Shown here one piece after another: positions 57,201-64,000 of a stretch of DNA of 64,000 nucleotides (positions are counted from its first letter, which is position 1; each line of letters starts with the position of its first letter). The notes beneath the pieces are model-generated. The model was not told the origin of the DNA, did no database searches, and was given only the letters and a program-made list of their open reading frames with translations. This DNA is from Siphonodentalium dalli (Eukaryota > Mollusca > Scaphopoda > Gadilida > Siphonodentaliidae), in NCBI GenBank assembly GCA_032622095.1, contig CP136065.1, positions 54,245,949-54,309,948 of the forward strand, read 5' to 3'. The position numbers and the translations under genes are program-made.

Positions 57201-59914
57201 TAATATATACCGCCACTCGACAAGTTAAAGACATATTATGTACTTATTCGGGTGCGTGAAACTGATAAGTTAGTGTTCGGGCGATATGACAGCTGGAGGA
57301 ATGTAACATTCTACTAACATCGCCGAAAATTTGAAGCAAATCGACCCTACCACTCCATAGAAAACATCGTCAGAATTACGCTCAATTGTAAATATTTACT
57401 ACTCGATTCGGGACGCATCTATCGGTGCTAAACTAACGAAAACGATTTCGCCATCGAAAGTTACTGCATTTAATTCATATATAAGAATGACGGTGTGTGT
57501 TGTCAATTTTGGATATACTATTTGTATAACCTACTACTTTGAACAAGATTATTCTCCATTTCTATTTGATCACCACACCGGAGTGTTTCACATCACTTTA
57601 ATATTGTTACATTTATTGAGCCTTATGATAATGACTAATTTTAAAATTTCTCGGCAATTGGCTCTAGAAATGTTGCAGCCTCCTAACGGATGTCCGTCTC
57701 TAGAAGTGTACACTAAATTTCATTTCTACAACGACGCGGCATTCCCAACATGACGTAATATGTGCATTACTGGCGCAGTAAATGTTTGTGAGCATCGTAG
57801 TATTTAGAAATAGTTATAAATACAACACGATGCGAAAGAATAATCAGTCACTAATATCGTTGACTGATAAAAACTCGAAGATGATGTCTCCTATTTTGCA
57901 ATGAGTAAAATGAGTTATGGATATATCGCCTGTATCAAGTTTTCCAACAATAGTTGAGTTTGAGAATGCGTGGGAAACTTGTCAACACGTCGTTGACCTC
58001 TGATATATGAAGTGATATGTTATGCCATAAACTAATGAAATCACGCTCGTGCTTCACCACTCTCCAATGATATGGAGGGAATCCCATCAATACAGTAACT
58101 GATTATGAATGAGATATCCAGAGACGTAAATATTGTAAAATTTTCGTCGACTTTTTAAGAAGACGGGAAATTTTTATGTGCCGTGCATATGTGAGGAATA
58201 CTTGTTGGGATGGAATGGTAGTATATACTGAATGTTTCATTCGTTCTGATTACGATATGTTCGACTGTGATACACAACATCAGTATTTCGGTGTGGATGT
58301 GTGTTGTTGGCGGACGAAAGCAAATCAAAATCGCTAACAGAAAGAAATGTCGCTAGATTTTATTGGCAAGATGAGCTTCTTATACCTTCTGAAGTTCTGG
58401 TATATACCAACCATGTGTTTAGAGGAGTACAACGCAGTCAACTGAAATAAAACTCCCCCGATAATTATCTTGTTGTGCAAATTGATTTCGGTGGCAATTA
58501 TTCTTGCAAGTCGAAATGACAATCGAGTATTGGACACATGCAGACCCAGTTCACATTACATCATATCGTGACGGGGACCTATACTCGGGAGCACTCATGC
58601 ATTAAAGTTCGTGCTGTGCCGGACGAATCGTCGCATCATGTTCCTATCAATCTCGCTACCAGCGAGAAAATATTCACGTTCACATCAAATATCACTGGCA
58701 CAAAATAAGTCCATTATTGGTGGACTGACAGTCTTGCGAGCCAATATCGGAATTAAATGAACATGGGATAATTTCGAAGATAATATCATGTATGTGGTTG
58801 ATCATTAACAAAGACAGTTGCTTCATTCTCGAATAAGTGGCAACCGGATGTTGCAACGATCCACAGATCACACAGTCTGCATGCGTGTTGACATGTTCAA
58901 ACGTCGGAGTACACAGGAAACTGCGGGTGTATTCCGTTGAATTACAATGAGTTGCTGTCAACCGAGAGGGTAATATACAGGAGTGGGTGGTGACACTAAA
59001 TTTCATGACATTTCACAGCTATCACAATAGGAACCGGACACCATCCCTCAGTATTGGCCCATTATGACGTCACGGCCCATTCAGGTATTGGCTCCACATG
59101 GTGGTTATACACATTACTGAGTTGTAAGGATTCGTTATTTTTTAACTGAGCACTATAAACACAAACGGTGCTCACTAATATATACCGCCACTCGGCAAGT
59201 TAACACTTATTGAGCCTTATGGAAATGACTAAATTTTAAAATTTCTCGGTAATTGGCTCTAGCTTTTTTTATGTGCCGTGCATATGTGAGGAATACGTTT
59301 TGGGGTGGGAATGGTAGTTTGTTCTGAATGTTTCCCCTTATTCTGATTAGGAGATGTAGGAAAGTGTTAACACTGGTTGTCAGGGGGTACGCATCACCGG
59401 TTTTTCGGTGTGGATGTGTTTTGTTGGCGGGCGAAAACAAATCAAAATCGCTAAAATAAAGAAATGTCGCTAGATTTTATTGGCAAGATCAGCGTCTTAC
59501 TAGTATTTTTCTTCTGGTATATACCAACCCTGTGTTAGATGAGTACAACAGTCAACTGAAATAAAACTCCCCGATAATGATCTTGTTGTGCAAATGGATT
59601 TCAGTAGCAAGTCGAAATGACAAACGAGTATTGGACACATGCAGACCCAGGTCACATCACATCGTGACGGGGACCCATACTCGGGAGCACTCATTACAGT
59701 CCGTGCTGTGCCGGGCGAATCGTCGCACCATGTTCCTATCAATCTCGCTACCACCGAGACAATATTCACGTTCACATCAAATATCACTGGCACAAAATAA
59801 GTCCATTATTGGTGGACTGACCGTCTTGCGAGCTAATATCGGAATTGTATATTATATGTTGTGAAGAGCCGTGTTAGGGCGAAGTGGAACTAATTTCGTA
59901 GTGGATATAGTAAG

Positions 59915-60142
59915 GTGCCTTATGGCCATGATGTGGGGAAACAGCAAACGATTATCACAGGCTGCTGCCAAATCAGATGGGATGAAAATTCAATACGCCC
60001 AGAATATCTTAGACCGGGTCAGATAGACATAATTTCCATTAGCCACTTTTTCGTTAAAAAATGTGGACAAAAGAGGATAGGAGTTCTGAACTATATATCG
60101 CATTACAAATACCACTGCACCCGTTCACCCTGGATAACATGA
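59915..60142 (+). CDS. Unrecognised 75-codon frame kept in two tandem copies
   Basis: Starts MPYGHDVGKQQTIITGCC and ends in SPWIT. The copy at 61735-61962 differs at only two codons (Ser/Ala and Phe/Ile). It has several Cys and aromatic residues, no signal peptide, no membrane segment and no family I recognise. With such recent duplicates an intact frame is weak evidence for coding. It may equally be an exon piece or chance. Confidence 0.2.
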   Translation: MPYGHDVGKQQTIITGCCQIRWDENSIRPEYLRPGQIDIISISHFFVKKCGQKRIGVLNYISHYKYHCTRSPWIT

Positions 60143-60312
60143 ACAGAGTTATTACTCCGGAGTCGCACTGTTATTGCAACGATGGCACGTGGTATATACA
60201 TGTACCAACCCTGTGTTTGGAGGAATACAACGCAGTCAACTGAAATAAAACTCCCCGATAATGATCTTGTTGTGCAAATGGATTTTAGCGGCAATTATTC
60301 TTGCAAGTCGAC

Positions 60313-60501
60313 ATGAAAATCGAGTATTGGACACATGCAGACCCAGGTCACATCACATCATATCGTGACGAGGACCCACACTCTGGAGCACTCATTAACG
60401 TTCGTGCTGTGCCGGATGAATCGTCGCACCATGTTCCCATCAATCTCGCTACCACCGAGAAAATATTCACGTTCACATCAAATATCACTGGCACAAAATA
60501 A
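60313..60501 (+). CDS. Unrecognised 62-codon frame in the tandem unit
   Basis: Reads MKIEYWTHADPGHITSYRDE and continues to FTFTSNITGTK. It looks like ordinary protein, with alternating hydrophobic residues that suggest beta strands. The related stretches at 58516, 59616 and 61428 have frameshifts, so at most one copy is open. Family unknown. It may be a remnant of a duplicated gene. Confidence 0.2.
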   Translation: MKIEYWTHADPGHITSYRDEDPHSGALINVRAVPDESSHHVPINLATTEKIFTFTSNITGTK

Positions 60502-61734
60502 GTCCATTATTGGTGGACTGACAGTCTTTCGAGCCAATATCGGAATTGTACATGATATTTTATTAAATGAATTAAATGAACAACGGAAAATTCGAAGATA
60601 ATGCCATGTATGTGGTTGATCAGTAACAAAGACAGTTGCTTCGTTCTCGAATAAGTGACAACCGGATGTTGCAACGATCCACATATCAAATAATTTCCAT
60701 TTGTGTTGACATGTTCAAACATCGGAGTACATGCACGGGAAACTGCGGGTGTATCTACATGCATCAGTCCGAGACAGAAATCTAGAGTAGGGTGATGACC
60801 TGTGATGACACTAAATTTCATGACATTTCACAGCTATGACAAGAGGAACTGGACAACATCCCCAAGTATTGGCCTAGTAAGTCGTCACGGCGCATTCAAG
60901 TATTGGTTCTGCGTGGTGATTATACACCTTACTGAGTTGAGGGTTAGTTATTTTTTAACTGAGCACTATAAACACAAACGGTCTCACTAATATATACCGC
61001 CACTCGGCAAGTTAACACTTATTGAGCCTTATGGAAATGACTAATTTAAAGATTTCTCGGTAATTGGCTCTAGCTTTTTGTATGTGTCGTGCATATGTGA
61101 GGAATACGTTTTGGGGTGGGAATGGTAGTGTGTGCTGAATGTTTCCCTTTATTCTGATTAGGAGATGTAAGAAAGTGTTAACACTGGTTGTCAGGGGGTA
61201 CGATATTTCGGCGTGGATGTGTTTTGTTGGCGGCGAAAACAAATCAAAATCGCTAAAAGAAAGAAATGTCGCTAGATTTTATTGGCAAGATCAGCTTCTT
61301 ACTAGTATTTTTCTTCTGGTATATACAAACCCTCTGTTAGAGGAGTACAACAGTCAACTGAAATAAAACTCCTCGATAATGATCTTGTTGTGCAAATGGA
61401 TTTCAGTGGCAATTATTCTTGCAAGTCAAAATGACAAACGAGTATTGGACACATACAGACCCAGATCACATCACATCACATCGTGATGAGGACCCCATAC
61501 TCGGGAGCACTCATTACAGTCCGTGCTGTGCCGGGCGAATCGTCGCACCATGTTCCTATCAATCTCGCTACCACCGAGAGAATATTCACGTTCACATCAA
61601 ATATCACTGGCACAAAATAAGTCCATTATTGGTGGACTGACCGTCTTGCGAGCTAATATCGGAATTGTATATTATATGTTGTGAAGAGCCGTGTTAGGGC
61701 GAAGTGGAACTAATTTCGTAGTGGATATAGTAAG

Positions 61735-61962
61735 GTGCCTTATGGCCATGATGTGGGGAAACAGCAAACGATTATCACAGGCTGCTGCCAAATCAGATGG
61801 GATGAAAATGCAATACGCCCAGAATATCTTAGACCGGGTCAGATAGACATAATTTCCATTAGCCACATTTTCGTTAAAAAATGTGGACAAAAGAGGATAG
61901 GAGTTCTGAACTATATATCGCATTACAAATACCACTGCACCCGTTCACCCTGGATAACATGA
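61735..61962 (+). CDS. Second copy of the 75-codon frame
   Basis: Near-identical to 59915-60142, with Ala for Ser and Ile for Phe. See that entry for the limits. Confidence 0.2.
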   Translation: MPYGHDVGKQQTIITGCCQIRWDENAIRPEYLRPGQIDIISISHIFVKKCGQKRIGVLNYISHYKYHCTRSPWIT

Positions 61963-62006
61963 ACAGAGCTATTACTCCGGAGTCGCGCTGTTATTGCAAC
62001 GATGAC

Positions 62007-63119
62007 ACATTGAATTACCTATGGTAAATGATCAATTCCAGGTTATGATTTTGCGCATGACAGTCAGTACCGCATTTGTTGCTGTCGTCTACTAAATGAA
62101 ATGGTTTCTGCACATCAGGGATGTCGATGATGTTGAGATAGAAGTAAAATTGAAGTAGCGACCGAAAGGTTTGCGTATGTCGTCCCAACCACCAGATGAG
62201 CTGAGGATGAGCCCACAAGCCACCCTGATGAATCTGAAATTTTCGAAGCATGCTGTATAGTAACTTGAAATTTCGGACTCATCCCATCATTGTTATGGTC
62301 TGTCTCATTCTCCTCCTAACAAGTTTTATATTATTTTAGTGGTCTATAATACTAAATATGAATCGAAAACCCTTGTCCGAAAAGATTCTATATCAATATT
62401 GATTTTATTTCGATTTGTTCTGGTATCACGGTGGGGAATCACATGGTTTCGAGGTTGGTGAGTTCCACACGTTCATAATGTGCAAACGCACAAAAACATA
62501 ATAAACGAGGAACTGACACAAAACATAGCAGTGTGACTGTTACGAGCATATGCTAGTTTATTTTTGAAACTATTTGATACCTTATTTGTTTGGAAATACG
62601 CAGTGGTTTTCCATATTTTGCAGGGATAATATACGCAATTTTCAGTTTTATCTTTGTTTTAATCACAGAAAAGGGTATTTGAAGTCTTGAAATCGAGTTT
62701 TATAAACAATTATGTCGTTATTGCAATTGTGGCCGGGAAAGGATACACCATCTTTAAGTTTAAAGTGATGTTCTTTTCAGTATTCCGTGAAGACGGGCAT
62801 ATTGAATATTTTTAATTTATCTCTAAACTAATAATAATCTGAACGTTTTTGGAAAATAAATAATATTTGACCGAATTGTTCTTTAGTGTACGCTATATAG
62901 ATTATTTACATACCTTTGGCCATCAGTAAAAGTATGGCGCTATACCACTCTCACATATATCAATTACATGCTTACAAAGTTTATTTAGGCACATACAGGG
63001 CTTGTTTTGTTATGTGTGCCGATGCTTTTATTATAGAAATCACAACGCATATGATGTCGTCATATAATTTTTTCGATATTTACGTGCGCTCGCGCAACAG
63101 TATGGCGATCAATCAGATT
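62007..63119. other. Spacer with one exon-like minus-strand frame
   Basis: On the minus strand 62255-62022 is bounded by a possible acceptor (ttactatacag) and a possible donor (ATAG before gtaattc) with an open 78-codon frame. The protein (KFQIHQGGLWAHPQLIWW) matches nothing I know. Otherwise AT-rich and empty. Confidence 0.3.
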
Positions 63120-63510
63120 CGTAGGTACGTACGTTGGTGTCACCCTACCGATTTCACTCCATGACGTCACCCTTACGCAGTACATGCCGGCGACGTTACG
63201 GAGTAGATTATAGAGTTGACTCCCTTGGCACTGACTTCCGTTACTAGCTCGTTGCTATATAAACAAACCAGCGTTGTGGCTTTTGTCGAAAATTGACAGT
63301 CAGTACATTCGCCCTGTATACAAGTACTTTCAGAAAATACAAAACACCACAACGTTATACCCCATCAATGTCAGTGTCTCGATATCATTTGACCAAATTT
63401 CTTGACTTGAAACCGCGACAGACACCGCGTGAAATACATCGCATTGAGTAAACAATATCCCATTGTTTCAATTCAACTTCAAGATCGCGGTAAAATCAAA
63501 ACCGCAATTT
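63120..63510 (+). promoter_or_regulatory. Candidate CRE/TATA promoter and untranslated first exon
   Basis: A perfect CRE (TGACGTCA, 63162-63169) is followed by CTATATAAA (63255-63263), an initiator-like TCAGT at 63300, and about 210 bp later a strong donor (TTTGTAAGTGG near 63511). No long ORF lies between, so it could be a non-coding first exon of an unseen + strand gene. This is inference from signals only. Confidence 0.3.
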
Positions 63511-64000
63511 GTAAGTGGTAAACATCTGAAAAAGACATCAGGTACATGCAGAAACTAATTGTTGTGCATATTTATTTCTATTTGAGGTGGCAATTTTTCA
63601 TGTTTATCAGTATTTTTAACGATAAGAGCGATGGTAATTGGGGGACTATATTTTATCTAGCGCATTAAATTTAAAATAAAAAGTCGTGAATTGGCTGAGT
63701 GTTTTCTATGGCCGCACATTTCGTTGATAATTACGAGCCATTTGTTTGTCTAAATAATATTTTTAAGTTCGAAGAGCATTAGAATGGGGATAACAGTGTG
63801 GTGTTTTGTGATTTCGGAAAGGTACATGGCGAATATACTGTGGCAAATACCCGTTAATGGGCTCCGGCTCCGCCGTCGCCCATTAAAGGTACTCAATCCG
63901 TAAAGAGGGTCCCCATCTCAACAGATTCCAACAACAACAATCCGATCAGAGGGTCCTATATTACTATTTCTTTGGCTTTGGGGGTAAAAAATATTTGATT
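63511..64000. other. Right edge; nothing recognised
   Basis: An inverted GGGCTCCGG / CCGTCGCCC-like stretch sits at 63852-63886 between two near-complementary pieces (TTAATGGGC and GCCCATTAA). No gene seen. Confidence 0.4.

Larger units (their letters stand above)
56800..62006 (+). repeat. About three tandem copies of a 1.8-1.9 kb unit
   Basis: The unit start (ATTAAATGAAC then TCGAAGATAAT) lies at 56806, 58752 and 60569. Each copy has a promoter-like block (56900-57230, 58840-59210, 60655-61015), then TTATTGAGCCTTATGG, then a block with AAATGTCGCTAGATTTTATTGG and GTCAACTGAAATAAAACTCC. Units 2 and 3 also share a block (59850-60186 and 61672-62006) at roughly 98% identity. Unit 1 has extra sequence at about 57670-58170 that is missing from the others. 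Confidence 0.8.

Noticed and set aside
57487-57753. 88-codon + strand ORF considered as the next receptor exon
   Set aside because: It lacks the expected Cys and FG motifs, and part of it is the repeated TTATTGAGCCTTATGG block of the tandem unit.
62022-62255. Minus-strand exon with acceptor and donor
   Set aside because: Splice sites are weak, the peptide is unrecognised and no partner exon was found; left as a note only.
1-64000. tRNA, rRNA, LTR pairs and bacterial-type genes
   Set aside because: No tRNA-like T-loop/acceptor combination, no rRNA-like stretch, no long terminal repeats with TG...CA and primer site, and no prokaryotic gene structure were seen by eye; a tRNAscan-SE or RepeatMasker run would be needed to exclude them fully.

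Overview
This is eukaryotic, AT-rich, repeat-dominated DNA, best explained as an animal genome and probably a marine invertebrate such as a mollusc. There are no operons, ribosome-binding sites or dense open reading frames. The evidence is two exons with good splice sites, short dead retroelement coding fragments, and many MITEs, fold-back elements and satellites. The phylum is inferred from the general look of the repeats and is not proven.

The one host gene I can support is the 5' end of an ionotropic glutamate receptor (AMPA/kainate-like) on the + strand. Exon 1 (8708-8807) encodes a signal peptide and the start of the amino-terminal domain. It ends in phase 1 at a strong donor. Exon 2 (36356-36511) has a pyrimidine-rich acceptor, joins in frame to complete an Ile-Pro-Ile-Gly-Gly-Ile-Phe core, and ends in phase 1 at another strong donor. 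Intron 1 is about 27.5 kb. I found no later exon, so the rest of the gene probably lies beyond the right edge and everything from 36512 on would be intron 2.

Layout. 1-1690: local duplication and a truncated MITE. 1690-8050: a degenerate tandem array (unit about 0.43-0.52 kb) with five MITE insertions. 8050-8810: receptor 5' flank and exon 1. 8.8-36.3 kb: intron 1, with piggyBac-like and T2/Kolobok-like MITEs, a 0.6-0.7 kb repeat family broken by a 1.86 kb inverted-repeat element, non-LTR retrotransposon fragments and a 41-bp minisatellite. 36.5-42.5 kb: a 5.9 kb inverted repeat starting 60 bp after exon 2. 42.5-56.4 kb: more fold-backs, MITEs, retroelement ORF1 remnants and minisatellites. 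56.8-62.0 kb: about three tandem copies of a 1.8 kb unit carrying promoter-like blocks. 63.1-63.5 kb: a possible separate promoter and untranslated exon.

The strongest observations are internal 'empty site' comparisons. The array at 1.7-8 kb has both filled and empty versions of three insertion sites. These show TTAA-specific insertion by two unrelated MITE families, one piggyBac-like and one T2/Kolobok-like. A fourth piggyBac-like copy is flanked by TTAT instead. The piggyBac-like family carries two 69-nt near-perfect hairpins that are reverse complements of each other, and intron 1 would transcribe several of them. I see no clearly new multi-gene system here. The most interesting candidates are this hairpin-bearing MITE family and the long inverted repeats inside a glutamate receptor gene.
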